Assembly: GCA_018399075.1 (NCBI GenBank)
Contig: CP073763.1
Coordinates: 930,001 to 994,000 of the forward strand
Direction: 5' to 3'
Length of the DNA: 64,000 nucleotides
From: Simkaniaceae bacterium
GTDB lineage: Bacteria; Chlamydiota; Chlamydiia; Chlamydiales; Simkaniaceae
Shown here: positions 1 through 9,207 of the stretch, in pieces
Layout: each line of letters opens with the position of its first letter
How positions within the stretch are numbered: position 1 is the first letter of the stretch
Position numbers and translations under genes: made by a program
The notes under the pieces: generated by a model
The model's database searches: none
What the model saw: the letters and a program-made list of their open reading frames with translations, nothing else
What the model was told of the DNA's origin: nothing

Positions 1-1306
1 ATGCGGTTTCTCCATCTTCGTCAACTGCATTCACATCAGCACCAAAATCCAAAAGAAGCTTTATTACATCTTTATCGCTATAATAGTTTGCTTCTAATAA
101 TGCTGTCCGCCCGCTATTATTAGCAATGTTTACATCGGCGCCATGGTGTAGAAGCCACTCAATGGTATCTTGACGGCTTCTGTCCCAAGAGATGACAGCT
201 CGTATTAAAGCAGTATTTCCATTTTGATCTGTCGCATTAATATCGGCACCATGATTTAAAAGTATCTCCGCGAGATCCTTATTCATACTATATCTGCCTT
301 TATTCTTTTCTGAAGCAGCTATCATTAACGCTGTTGTCCCATCTGTGTCAGCTGCATTCACATCAGCACCACAGCTTAAAAGAAATCTTATTTCCCTTTC
401 GTTATTGAAATAGGCTGCATTTAATAGTGCTGTCCGTCCACGTTTATCAACGGCATTCACATTGGCTCCACTTTTAAAAAGCAATTCAACAATATCGTTG
501 TTTTCTTTTCTATGTGCTCCTACTAATGTTTCTACTGCATGACTGTCAGCGGGATGAGTGCTGGCACCACAGTCCAAAAGAAACTCAACCATCTCTTTAG
601 TCTCTTTTTGAGCCGCTTCGGTTAATGCGGTTACTCCACTTTTATCAGCAGCATTTATTTCAGCGCCGGAGTTCAAGAATGATAGAACCATCTCTTTATT
701 TCCCTTTTGAGCTGCTATCATTAATGGAGTTCGGCCATCTCTGTCAGCAATATTCGCATTTGCGTCATAACTCAAAAGGAGCTTTACTGTATCTTCATGA
801 TTATAAGAAGTAGCATACTTTAATGCTGAGAATCCATCCTTATTCTTGGCATTCACATTGGCACCAGACTTCAAAATTAACTCGACGATCTCTTGATTTG
901 CTCCTCCAGGCTTGTCAACAGCGTACATCAAGTAAGTCTTTCCATATTGATCAGCAGCATTAATATCAATGCCATGCTGCAAAAACAGCTCGACGATTTC
1001 TTTATGCTCGTTATTTATAGCTTTATGTAATGCCGTTCCCCCATATTTTTCAGTAGCATTCATCTTGGCGCCATGCTTCAAAAGGAGCTCTGCAATATCT
1101 TTATTCCCTTTAAGGGCAGCAGTCATTAATGGTGTATAACCATCCCTATCAGTGGCATTCACATTGGCACCATTTTTCAGAGCATCTTCTGTAGCCTCTA
1201 AACCGATTGAATGCATCGCATCAAACAATGCCTTATCCTTCTGACTTAATTCAGAAAATGCAGTCATTGATAAAGAAAGCGCTAAAAATAACAGTATTTT
1301 TTTCAT
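1..1306 (-). CDS. Exported ankyrin-repeat protein (3' end beyond window)
   Basis: An open frame runs without a stop from the ATG at 1306 to the left edge, giving about 435 residues with the C-terminus missing. The first 18 residues (MKKILLFLALSLSMTAFS) form a Sec signal peptide. The rest is a continuous series of about twelve 33-residue ankyrin repeats with recurring 'GANVNA' and 'G.TALM.A' cores. The ribosome site GGAG sits 5 bases before the ATG. Ankyrin repeats bind proteins; in intracellular bacteria such proteins are often host-directed, but here the signal peptide points to the periplasm, the surface or Sec-dependent export. No catalytic domain is seen. It lies downstream of the YheT-like gene on the same strand with about 155 bases between. 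Identification as ankyrin is firm; role is unknown. Confidence 0.9.
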   Translation of the reverse strand, partial: MKKILLFLALSLSMTAFSELSQKDKALFDAMHSIGLEATEDALKNGANVNATDRDGYTPLMTAALKGNKDIAELLLKHGAKMNATEKYGGTALHKAINNEHKEIVELFLQHGIDINAADQYGKTYLMYAVDKPGGANQEIVELILKSGANVNAKNKDGFSALKYATSYNHEDTVKLLLSYDANANIADRDGRTPLMIAAQKGNKEMVLSFLNSGAEINAADKSGVTALTEAAQKETKEMVEFLLDCGASTHPADSHAVETLVGAHRKENNDIVELLFKSGANVNAVDKRGRTALLNAAYFNNEREIRFLLSCGADVNAADTDGTTALMIAASEKNKGRYSMNKDLAEILLNHGADINATDQNGNTALIRAVISWDRSRQDTIEWLLHHGADVNIANNSGRTALLEANYYSDKDVIKLLLDFGADVNAVDEDGETA

Positions 1307-1462
1307 AAATTCTCCAATGGTTTTGAAGAATTTTACTGTGTTGAGAGCTATTTCATCAAGTAAAACAAGAGGCGTTCGAGAATCGAACTTTTGCCCACTC
1401 TTGACGTTTACCAAGCTCTTGAGGTGGAGGAGATGCATTCAGAACTTTTGATTGGAGCAAGG

Positions 1463-2455
1463 TCAAGATTTCGCAAGTAAATTTGCATGAATATAGGAAG
1501 GAAGTTGTTCTTCCAGCCAATATTTAGGATTCCAAGGTAAATTGCCTGTTATAAAACCCATATGTCCTCCACTTTGATGCAGTTTTATTTGCACGTTATC
1601 AGGTAATTGACTCTGATGAGGAATAGCGTCCAAAGGCAAAAATGGATCATTACGAGCGTGAATTATCAATGTTTTTTGTTTGATCCTAGATAAGTAATAA
1701 AATGAGCTTGATTTTTCATAGTAATCTTTAGCATCCTTAAATCCATGCAATTTGGCAGTGACCAAATTATCAAAATCCCAAAAATTGTGGATTCTATCTA
1801 ACTGGTTTACATCAATTGGTAGCTTTATATCCTTAGCTTTTCTGATTATTTTCTTCTTCAGTATGGACAGAAGATGTTTTTGATATATAGATGAGACCCC
1901 CTTCTGGATTTTATCAGCAAATCGATTCAATAAAAAGGGTACAGAAATTGCAACTGCACAAGAAACGGGATTGTCTTTTTCAGTTTCACCAAGATATTTT
2001 AATAAAACATTTCCCCCCAAAGAAAAACCAATGACTGCTATTGGTGTGAAAGGCTTACGCTGTTTGAGTGTTTGCAAAACATAATCAAGATCATCTGTCT
2101 CTCCAGCATGGTAGGATCGGACGCTTTTGTTATCTTCGCCGCTACACCCTCTAAAATGCATGAAAACACCACGTAAGCCAGAGTGTTTCAAAGCAGCTAG
2201 CATTCCTTTAGCATAACTTGACTCTATTGATCCTTCAAGACCATGTAATATAAGAACAATAGGAGCTTGTTCATCGACTTGAGTCCAATCAAGATCTAAA
2301 AAATCTCCGTCAGGCAAATGTAATCGTTCGCGAACTAAAGAAATAGAGACTTTTCTTCTGCTTAAACTCGGCCATAAAGTTTGAAAATGGCCGCCAGGCA
2401 ACCACCAAGCTTGATTAAAATTATTTTTCAAAAAATGCATGTTCCTTAAAATCAT
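1463..2455 (-). CDS. YheT-family alpha/beta hydrolase
   Basis: The protein has 330 residues, usual for the YheT/AB-hydrolase-4 family of putative esterases. The family signature PGGHFQTLW is at residues 20-28, and the oxyanion HG motif is at 71-72. The nucleophile elbow GFSLGG puts the catalytic serine at 145; Asp270 (HARND) and His298 (SGGHMGF) complete the triad. No signal peptide is visible, so it is probably cytoplasmic. The ATG at 2455 and the one six codons in (2440) are both possible starts. Substrate is unknown; relatives act on short acyl esters or lipids. The catalytic residues are all present, so an active hydrolase is expected. Confidence 0.88.
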   Translation of the reverse strand: MILRNMHFLKNNFNQAWWLPGGHFQTLWPSLSRRKVSISLVRERLHLPDGDFLDLDWTQVDEQAPIVLILHGLEGSIESSYAKGMLAALKHSGLRGVFMHFRGCSGEDNKSVRSYHAGETDDLDYVLQTLKQRKPFTPIAVIGFSLGGNVLLKYLGETEKDNPVSCAVAISVPFLLNRFADKIQKGVSSIYQKHLLSILKKKIIRKAKDIKLPIDVNQLDRIHNFWDFDNLVTAKLHGFKDAKDYYEKSSSFYYLSRIKQKTLIIHARNDPFLPLDAIPHQSQLPDNVQIKLHQSGGHMGFITGNLPWNPKYWLEEQLPSYIHANLLAKS

Positions 2456-2664
2456 ATATAAACGTCCTCATATTATAGCAGAAAGGCTCTCTAAAGGGCA
2501 AAAATAATTCACCACGAAGAGGGGTCTCTTAGGATATGAAAGAGACAATCTAACAATTAAAATACTTTTTACTCCGATTTCACCCGATTGAGCAATGTAA
2601 ATGGTCTGTAATAGGGCTTTACGTGGCCGAATTTTTCGGTTCAGATTTCTGGTTGTATTCCTCT
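2456..2664. other. Non-coding spacer between hydrolase and tmRNA terminator
   Basis: About 210 bases hold no open frame with a ribosome site. It presumably contains the promoter of the minus-strand hydrolase gene at its left side. I see no clear conserved element. Confidence 0.4.
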
Positions 2665-2701
2665 AAAAACAAAAGGCTTCAGCCTTTAAAACTGAAGCCT
2701 T
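2665..2701 (-). terminator. Rho-independent terminator of tmRNA gene
   Basis: On the minus strand, AAGGCTTCAG pairs perfectly with CTGAAGCCTT around a short loop and is followed by TTGTTTTT. It begins about 10 bases after the mature 3' end of the tmRNA gene, so it is the likely terminator of that transcript. Confidence 0.85.
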
Positions 2702-2710
2702 AATTTAGGT

Positions 2711-3126
2711 TGGAGGTGGAGAGAATCGAACTCTCGTCCTTAGCAAACTCTATAACAATGCCTACATGCTTAGTCCCTTAATTTTAGTGCGAATCTTGCT
2801 GTAAGGAACCCCACAAGGGACTCGCACACTTCCTTTAATCTTGAAACACTGCCTCTGGAAGTCAAGCGACTGTATTTCATACCAAGATCTCTGACGACCT
2901 TTCTAAGATCCCTGGTCCAATCTCAGAGGGTCGGCTACAATAGACGGATTAGGTCTTAAGCAGCGGCTGCAGCAACTTCAGTTCCAACTACTGCATGAGT
3001 AGGGAATTCAAAGCGCTGTGCTTTTTTTGTTTTGACAGTTATGTCGTTTCGGCTTTTTTAAGAGGCCAACCGAATCCTCTGCATGCCATCGGTACTTTGT
3101 TTCCAAGTCGAAACCGGTGCACCCCC
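2711..3126 (-). ncRNA. ssrA: tmRNA (transfer-messenger RNA)
   Basis: One-piece tmRNA of about 416 nt that rescues stalled ribosomes with SmpB. The 5' end GGGGGUG pairs with CACCUCC at the 3' end as a tRNA-like acceptor, followed by discriminator A; CCA is not encoded. The T arm has stems GAGAG and CUCUC around UUCGAUU, and the 5' part carries the conserved CGGUUUCGAC and the GCAUGC...GGUUGGCCUC segment. The tag frame ends GTEVAAAAA then TAA (2956-2958). By alignment to the AUAACUGUC/AUAGUC element that precedes the resume codon in other tmRNAs, decoding would resume at AAA (3033), giving 25 codons; a GCA at 3021 would give 21 beginning AQRFEFPTHA. The open frame across this region is not a gene. 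Confidence 0.95.
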
Positions 3127-3133
3127 AACTATG

Positions 3134-3163
3134 ATTATAACATAATTTAGGGTTTATATACAA
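3134..3163 (-). promoter_or_regulatory. Promoter of ssrA
   Basis: On the minus strand a perfect TATAAT lies at 3139-3134, 7 bases before the tmRNA 5' end at 3126. A TTGTAT -35-like hexamer lies 18 bases upstream (3163-3158). Position relative to the mature RNA end makes this a convincing major-sigma promoter. Confidence 0.7.
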
Positions 3164-3242
3164 AGTGCTGATAACCAGGTGTTTGTACATTAATGTCTTC
3201 AATATTAACAGTTTAGGATATATAGGGCAAGTATTGATTATT

Positions 3243-3272
3243 AAAACTCAAGGGAGTAAACTTTTGAGTTTT
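3243..3272 (+). other. Short hairpin just before ileS
   Basis: AAAACTCAA (3243-3251) and TTGAGTTTT (3264-3272) form a 9-bp stem with a 12-base loop that ends 16 bases before the ileS ATG. It is followed by only a short T run. It could be a weak attenuator or leader structure. No T-box antiterminator motif is present. Confidence 0.35.
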
Positions 3273-3288
3273 TGGAAATAGGAATAAC

Positions 3289-6200
3289 ATGTTTGAGAAT
3301 CGAAAGGAAAGTTTTCCCGAAAGAGAAGAGAGAATTCAGAAACTTTGGGAGAAAGAAAAGGTCTTCAAAAAGTCTGTTGAAGAGCGAAAAAAAGGGCCCC
3401 AATTTACCCAATATGATGGCCCTCCCTTTGCTACGGGGCTTCCTCACTATGGACACCTTTTAGCTGGAACGATCAAAGATGTGGTTCCTCGATACAAAAC
3501 GATGAAAGGGTACCATGTGCCTCGCCGTTTTGGATGGGATACTCATGGCCTTCCTGTAGAGATGGAGATCGAAAAGGCTCTTGAGCTTTCAGGAGCGGCG
3601 GACATCGAGCAGTTTGGAATTGCCAAGTTCAATGAAGAGTGTCGCAGCATTGTGATGCGTTATTCCGAAGAGTGGAAGAAAACTGTGAATCGGATGGGTC
3701 GTTGGGTTGATTTTGACCAAACCTACATGACAATGGATCCGTCCTTTATGGAAACCGTCTGGTGGATCTTTGGGGAGCTTTGGAAGAAAGGGCTCGTCTA
3801 TGAAGGCTACAAAGTGATGCCTTTTTCAGCGCAACTCGGGACCCCGCTGTCTAACTTCGAAGCCAATCTCAATTATCAAGATGTCGATGATCCTTCGATT
3901 ACTGTGCAGTTTCCTCTAGTGGATGATCCTGATGTTTCTCTTTTAGTTTGGACAACGACGCCTTGGACCCTTCCTTCGAATCTCGCGGTCATGGTCGGAG
4001 AAAAACTCGACTACGTTAAGGTGAGGAAAGAGGGTAAGCTTTATATCTTAGGAAAAGCGCGGGCAGAGACATACTTTAAAGAAGACTATGAAATTCTCGA
4101 TACCTTTAAAGGGAAAAAGCTCCTTGGCAAACGGTATCTACCGATGTTCGACTATTTTGTTAAAGAAGCCAGTCCGAATAGTTTTACCATCATTGCTGAG
4201 GAATCAGTCGGAGAGGAAGAAGGAACGGGAATTGTTCATTCGGCTCCCGCCTTTGGTGAGGTTGACTTCTTTGCTTGTAAAAATGCTGAGATCGAGCTTG
4301 TTTGCCCTGTTGACCAGAATGGTAAATTTACAGCTGAAGTTCCCGATTTTGAAGGGAAGTATGTTAAGGATGCCGATAAAGAGCTTATTAAGCGGATTAA
4401 AGAGATGGGACGGATGTTCCATCAAGGGACGATCCGTCACAGATATCCCTTTTGTTGGCGTTCTGATACCCCACTCATTTATAAAGCAGTCAGCACATGG
4501 TTTGTTGCCGTTGAAAAGATTAAAGACCAAATTGTCGCCAATAATGAACATATCCATTGGGTTCCTGGCCATTTAAAGCACGGGCGCTTTGGAAAATGGC
4601 TTGAAAATGCACGCGATTGGGCAATCAGCCGAAACCGGTATTGGGGAACGCCTATTCCGATCTGGCGAAGCTCTGATGGCGATATGATTGTCATTAATAG
4701 TGTTGAAGAGCTTGAGAAACGGACAGGCAAAAAGGTGAAAGATCTTCACCGTCACCATATCGATTCGTTAACCTTTGAGGAAAAGGGGAAGGTTTATACG
4801 CGTGTGAGCGAGGTCTTTGACTGTTGGTTTGAATCTGGATCGATGCCTTATGCCCAGAATCACTATCCCTTTGAAAAGAAACAAGAGACAATGGATGCTT
4901 TCCCTGCCGACTTTATTGCAGAGGGACTGGATCAAACCCGCGCGTGGTTTTATACCCTGAATATTTTATCAACAGCTCTATTTGATAAACCGGCTTTTAA
5001 AAATGTCATTGTAAATGGAATTATCTTAGCTGAAGATGGGACAAAAATGTCGAAGCGTCTTAAGAATTACCCAGAGCCTGAAATTGTAATGAATAAGTAT
5101 GGGGCAGATGCGATCCGCCTCTATCTTCTTCACAGTCCCGTTGTTCAAGCAGATGATCTGCGCTTCTGTGAAAGAGGAGTTGAACTTGTCCTCCGGCAGT
5201 TCTTGATCCCTCTTTGGAATTCTTATGTATTCCTTGCGACCTATGCAAACATTTATAAATGGAAACCCGATAGGTCAAAGCCTAAAACTGATATCGACCG
5301 GTGGATCCTTTCTCTTCTTCAAAAGCTTATTAGCGATGTTGAAAAAGGGATGGATGGATATGTTCTCAGTCAAGCCGTTGAACCTTTTGTTACCTTTATC
5401 GACCAACTGACTAATTGGTATATCCGAAGGAATCGGAGCCGTTTTTGGTCAGATGAAGAGACTGAGGATCGAAATGAGGCCTTTCAGACTCTCTACACTG
5501 TGATGCTTGAACTAACAAAAGTGGCTGCTCCCTTTGTTCCTTTTATTAGTGATGCGATCTATCAAGATCTAAAAACAAAGGAAGACCCCATTTCGGTTCA
5601 CCTTTGTGATTATCCTATGGTTGATGGAACCCTAAGAGATGAAACGCTCGAAAAAGAGATGGCATCTGTCCAAACAGCAGTGAGTATGGGGCACGCTCTT
5701 CGAAAAGAATATAAATTCAAAGTGCGGCAACCACTCCCAAAAGCACACTTGATTTCTTCTGATCCCGATGTGATCAAACTTCTCAAAGCGCAAGAGCATC
5801 TGATTTTGGATGAGCTCAATGTGAAAGCGATCGAGTATCATGCCGATGAAAAAGGGTTTGTCGAGATTTCGATTAAGCCCAACTTTAAAACGTTGGGACG
5901 TCGCGCCGGACCTTTGATGAAAAAGGTGCAAGCAGCCATTTTAGACCTTCCAAGTGATGCTTTAGATGGTGGGTCCTATGATCTTCAAATCGATGGAGAA
6001 ACCTTCTCAATTACTGCACAAGATGTTCTCGTTGATCGTAAGGTCAAAGAGGGGACGATTGCTGCAACGGAAGGGGCGATTACGATTGCTCTTGATACAA
6101 CCCTTGATGAGCCCCTCAAACTTGAAGGGCTTGCTAGAGAAATCGTTAATAAGGTGAATACTCAGCGGCGGAATCAAGGCTTTGAGGTAACTGATAGAAT

Positions 6201-6366
6201 TACGATGACTATTGATTCAACTCCCTATGTTCAGGAGTGTTTTGATAAGCATGGTGATTACATTTCAGGAGAAGTCCTTGCAACCGATGTGAAGTTTGAA
6301 AAAACAGAAGGAGAAGTATGGGATTTAAATGGGGAGCATGCAGTTATCTCCTTGCAAAGGCGGTAA
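3289..6366 (+). CDS. ileS: Isoleucyl-tRNA synthetase
   Basis: Class I aminoacyl-tRNA synthetase that charges tRNA-Ile with isoleucine and edits valine. The protein has 1025 residues, close to the chlamydial enzyme. The ATP-binding HIGH box is HYGH at 53-56 and the KMSKR loop is at 586-590. Between them lies the CP1 editing domain (WTTTPWTLPSN region), followed by the alpha-helical anticodon-binding domain. The length and motif context are those of the eukaryote-like IleS form found in Chlamydiae. AGGAA 5-6 bases before ATG supports the start. The stop overlaps the start of the next gene by one base (TAATG), so the two are co-translated; the nearby order ileS-lepB matches Chlamydia. Confidence 0.97.
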   Translation: MFENRKESFPEREERIQKLWEKEKVFKKSVEERKKGPQFTQYDGPPFATGLPHYGHLLAGTIKDVVPRYKTMKGYHVPRRFGWDTHGLPVEMEIEKALELSGAADIEQFGIAKFNEECRSIVMRYSEEWKKTVNRMGRWVDFDQTYMTMDPSFMETVWWIFGELWKKGLVYEGYKVMPFSAQLGTPLSNFEANLNYQDVDDPSITVQFPLVDDPDVSLLVWTTTPWTLPSNLAVMVGEKLDYVKVRKEGKLYILGKARAETYFKEDYEILDTFKGKKLLGKRYLPMFDYFVKEASPNSFTIIAEESVGEEEGTGIVHSAPAFGEVDFFACKNAEIELVCPVDQNGKFTAEVPDFEGKYVKDADKELIKRIKEMGRMFHQGTIRHRYPFCWRSDTPLIYKAVSTWFVAVEKIKDQIVANNEHIHWVPGHLKHGRFGKWLENARDWAISRNRYWGTPIPIWRSSDGDMIVINSVEELEKRTGKKVKDLHRHHIDSLTFEEKGKVYTRVSEVFDCWFESGSMPYAQNHYPFEKKQETMDAFPADFIAEGLDQTRAWFYTLNILSTALFDKPAFKNVIVNGIILAEDGTKMSKRLKNYPEPEIVMNKYGADAIRLYLLHSPVVQADDLRFCERGVELVLRQFLIPLWNSYVFLATYANIYKWKPDRSKPKTDIDRWILSLLQKLISDVEKGMDGYVLSQAVEPFVTFIDQLTNWYIRRNRSRFWSDEETEDRNEAFQTLYTVMLELTKVAAPFVPFISDAIYQDLKTKEDPISVHLCDYPMVDGTLRDETLEKEMASVQTAVSMGHALRKEYKFKVRQPLPKAHLISSDPDVIKLLKAQEHLILDELNVKAIEYHADEKGFVEISIKPNFKTLGRRAGPLMKKVQAAILDLPSDALDGGSYDLQIDGETFSITAQDVLVDRKVKEGTIAATEGAITIALDTTLDEPLKLEGLAREIVNKVNTQRRNQGFEVTDRITMTIDSTPYVQECFDKHGDYISGEVLATDVKFEKTEGEVWDLNGEHAVISLQRR

Positions 6367-7307
6367 TGGCTGTGCAACCGGATCCCATTAATATTGGTGA
6401 TACTATTGCTCTTATAGCCCCAGCCTATTGGAGTGATAGAGTAGAGGAAACTCGTGAGGCTTTGATTCAAAGAGGGTTTCAGGTTCGTCTTGCTCCAAAC
6501 TTAGATCAAAGATATGGAAAACTGGCTGGCACTGATCAAGAACGGGCAAATGCTTTTATGGAGATGTGGAAAGATCCTGAAGTAAAAGTACTTTGGTGTA
6601 TCAGAGGGGGGTATGGATCGGGAAGAATCCTCGATATGCTTGATTATGATTATATCAAGGCGCACCCCAAAATTTTTATTGGAATGAGCGATATTACAGC
6701 TCTACATGTAGCTTTAGGTCAAAAGTGTGATCTTACCACTTTTTTAGGTCCTGTTGCGCATTTAGCCTTTGACCCTGAAAAATATCCGGCGTCGACAGAA
6801 GAAGGCGTCTGGGAGCAAATTTTGTCTGAGGGGAAATTAGGGGTATACTCTAATCCAATGGAATGTATGACCATTGCTTCTGGAAAAGGGGAAGGACTCT
6901 TAGTTGGGGGGAATTTAGCCTTAATTGCGGCTCATATTGGGACACCTTATCAGCTTGAAACAAAAGGAAAAATTCTGATTTTAGAAGATGTTAGTGAGTA
7001 TCCTTTTCGTATCGACCGCATGTTAAACCAACTTAAGCAGGCAGGGATGTTAGATAAGCTTCAAGGGCTTATTTTAGCATCATGGAGTGAATGCGTTCCT
7101 GATAATGAGGTGGAATTTAAGGTTGAAGAAGTTCTTCAGAGCTATTTTTCTAATGCCTCCTATCCAGTGATCTTAGGATTTCCTTCAGGGCATATCGCTA
7201 CACAAGTGACCCTCCCTTTAAATTGTAAATATACACTAGATGGTGATAGACAAACTGTAACCCTTTTGGAAAAGGGTGTAGCATCCACTTCAGTTATTAA
7301 GTATTAA
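6366..7307 (+). CDS. LD-carboxypeptidase-like S66 peptidase
   Basis: The S66 family cleaves the terminal D-Ala from murein tetrapeptides (LdcA) or processes microcin-type substrates (MccF). From the ATG at 6366 the protein has 313 residues. It starts with the family motif INIGDTIALIAP; the nucleophile serine is at 108 in GMSDIT, and the later EDVSEYPFRIDRM and GFPSGHI segments supply the Glu and His of the Ser-Glu-His triad. An upstream in-frame ATG at 6318 would overlap ileS by 49 bases; the 6366 start has AAAGGCGG before it and the tight TAATG coupling. In a chlamydia it could recycle the minimal peptidoglycan used in division. Its 3' end overlaps convergent lepB by 4 bases. Confidence 0.85.
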   Translation: MAVQPDPINIGDTIALIAPAYWSDRVEETREALIQRGFQVRLAPNLDQRYGKLAGTDQERANAFMEMWKDPEVKVLWCIRGGYGSGRILDMLDYDYIKAHPKIFIGMSDITALHVALGQKCDLTTFLGPVAHLAFDPEKYPASTEEGVWEQILSEGKLGVYSNPMECMTIASGKGEGLLVGGNLALIAAHIGTPYQLETKGKILILEDVSEYPFRIDRMLNQLKQAGMLDKLQGLILASWSECVPDNEVEFKVEEVLQSYFSNASYPVILGFPSGHIATQVTLPLNCKYTLDGDRQTVTLLEKGVASTSVIKY

Positions 7308-9166
7308 TCGATTTGCTGGGGAAGTTTATTCCGTTTTCTATGGATGATGTAATAGGCCCCAAATCCAATGAATGCTAAGCACCATACGGCAAAGCGGGGG
7401 GAGTTAAAGAAGGGGTAGTGGACTTGGTTTAATGGTCCCAGTCGATTACCTACAGGCCAAAAAATATAGGCAGGAGCTCCTCGAATATTCTGTTCGGGGA
7501 CAAAACCAAAGTCGCGGGTATCTCCACTCATCGCATAATTATCCCCTAGAGCCATATACTTCTGAGCAGGAATAGCGATTCCATACTGTCTAACAAAGGT
7601 CTTATCGATCTCTCCATCTTTTAGAAGAGGCGGGCCAGGATCATCAAAGGGGATGTGGGGGCGATAGGTTGGGGCATTTTCTTGCCTTAAGTATTCTTCA
7701 TGGATGAAATCCACTAATGTAGGGTCATCTTTATTGATGAAGGGGGCTCCCATAGCATAGAGATCTCCATCCCGGTAGTAAACATAGCGCGAGGGGAGAA
7801 GGTATTGATCTTTTGTGTAAGGAGCATAGTAATTGATAAACTCAATCCCTAAATTATAGAGGAGTTGGACTCGCTGTGGGGTAAAAGTATAGAGAGGGTG
7901 GTCTTTCGGAAGCTCTTTAATAATTCCACCAATATGAACTTGGTATCCTTTTCCATAATAAAACTCATAGGTCCCATCAGGCACCCCTTTGAGTTCAGGG
8001 CATATGTTGCAGCCTTTTCCCGCTTTAATCGGAGATCCATAGCGCGAGGCTCTCCCATCCTTTACAATGAATCTCGCGGTATAAAGATTATCCATTAAGG
8101 TTTTCAAGTGGGTTTCTGTAAGTGGAATGACCGATGAGGTTGTTCCCACTCCTAAAATAAGACGCCCCATGTGATCCTTGTCGATCTTGGGATTTTTTGT
8201 TGAAGGGTGATGGATGACCTCCATATAAAGAGGGGCTTGTTTAACCTGAGCCGCAGGGAGATTCGTAAAGGCTTTCACCTGATCCTTTGTGAGGAGGCGG
8301 GCGATCCCATAATCTTTAAATCCCCATAGGTCGTAGTAGTCACCCTCTTGCTTGAAAGGTGGGAGAAGTTCCCCTATAGGCTTATTAGCAGCTGAAAGGG
8401 AAAGTTTTGCTACCGGAATATTCATTTGTTTAATGGTAATTGGAGCATAGATCCCCCCTGTGGGCTTAGCCGGAATTTCCATCTTCCCATTGAGGTGGAT
8501 GTAAGGGACGTGGTCAATTTTACTTAAAAATTCTGGATTCAGCTCTTTAGAAATGTCATTTCCATCTTTATCGATTCCATAGATCTGTCCCCCATAGAAG
8601 TAGAGGATATCACCCGGTTTTCCGATCAAACGCTTCACAAACTGTTTCTTTCCAGGGAAAAGATAAAAATAGATGGTATTGACATCATGAATGTCCATTC
8701 CTGCGCCTGTAAAAATAACCGTACCATTTCTCAAGACAAGATCGGGGTTAAAATAGAAATGACCTCTTTTAAGGGGAATATTAATTCCAAAGGTAGTTTT
8801 AGAAACAATAAGTCGATCTTTTTCTTCGAGAGTAGGGCGCATCGATCCTGTGGGTATTTCATAAAGCTCGAACCACATCGTGCGGATTCCGACGGCTACT
8901 AATAGAGCTAAAGCTAAACCAATAATAAAATCGCGCCCTTTTTCAAAAGGACTTTTCTTTAAGTGGAGGGTGAAGAGACGCTCTGATTCTTTCGCCAGGC
9001 GATCGGCCTTTTCGCGGTCCTTTTCAAGAAGTTCCTCTTGAAGTTGATTTAATGTCTTAGAGATTTCCCCTTGAACAGTTTCAGAAAGCTTATTCTTTTT
9101 TCTTCTGTAGAGCTTAAGAACATGTCGAAAAACATGGAGTGACTTTTTAAGACGATACGATTTCAT
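7304..9166 (-). CDS. lepB: Signal peptidase I (long chlamydial form)
   Basis: Serine-lysine protease that removes signal peptides of Sec-exported proteins at the cytoplasmic membrane. At 620 residues it is about twice the usual bacterial length, as in Chlamydia. A basic N-terminal segment with a coiled-coil stretch (residues 30-70) precedes a transmembrane helix at 80-97. Ser108 in PTGSMRPT and Lys178 in FVKRLIGKPGD are the catalytic dyad. The C-terminal block GDNYAMSGDTRDFG is near residue 545 and a second membrane helix (FAVWCLAFIGFGAYYII) closes the protein. The long central insertion between the two conserved blocks is the unusual part. Its proximity to ileS is conserved in the phylum. 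Confidence 0.95.
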   Translation of the reverse strand: MKSYRLKKSLHVFRHVLKLYRRKKNKLSETVQGEISKTLNQLQEELLEKDREKADRLAKESERLFTLHLKKSPFEKGRDFIIGLALALLVAVGIRTMWFELYEIPTGSMRPTLEEKDRLIVSKTTFGINIPLKRGHFYFNPDLVLRNGTVIFTGAGMDIHDVNTIYFYLFPGKKQFVKRLIGKPGDILYFYGGQIYGIDKDGNDISKELNPEFLSKIDHVPYIHLNGKMEIPAKPTGGIYAPITIKQMNIPVAKLSLSAANKPIGELLPPFKQEGDYYDLWGFKDYGIARLLTKDQVKAFTNLPAAQVKQAPLYMEVIHHPSTKNPKIDKDHMGRLILGVGTTSSVIPLTETHLKTLMDNLYTARFIVKDGRASRYGSPIKAGKGCNICPELKGVPDGTYEFYYGKGYQVHIGGIIKELPKDHPLYTFTPQRVQLLYNLGIEFINYYAPYTKDQYLLPSRYVYYRDGDLYAMGAPFINKDDPTLVDFIHEEYLRQENAPTYRPHIPFDDPGPPLLKDGEIDKTFVRQYGIAIPAQKYMALGDNYAMSGDTRDFGFVPEQNIRGAPAYIFWPVGNRLGPLNQVHYPFFNSPRFAVWCLAFIGFGAYYIIHRKRNKLPQQID

Positions 9167-9207
9167 AGAAGTAATTCTATGTCAGTTAAGTCAATTCATT
9201 CAATCTT

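Noticed and set aside
1-1306. Direct repeats in the first 1.3 kb as a CRISPR-like array
   Set aside because: The periodicity is about 99-100 bases and in frame; it is explained by ankyrin repeats. No CRISPR array is present in the window.
3008-3202. 64-codon frame over the tmRNA 5' part
   Set aside because: The sequence is explained by ssrA; the frame is a by-product of the RNA gene.
3203-3288. Possible T-box riboswitch upstream of ileS
   Set aside because: No AGGGUGGNACCGCG-type antiterminator, and the leader between the tmRNA promoter and ileS is far too short.
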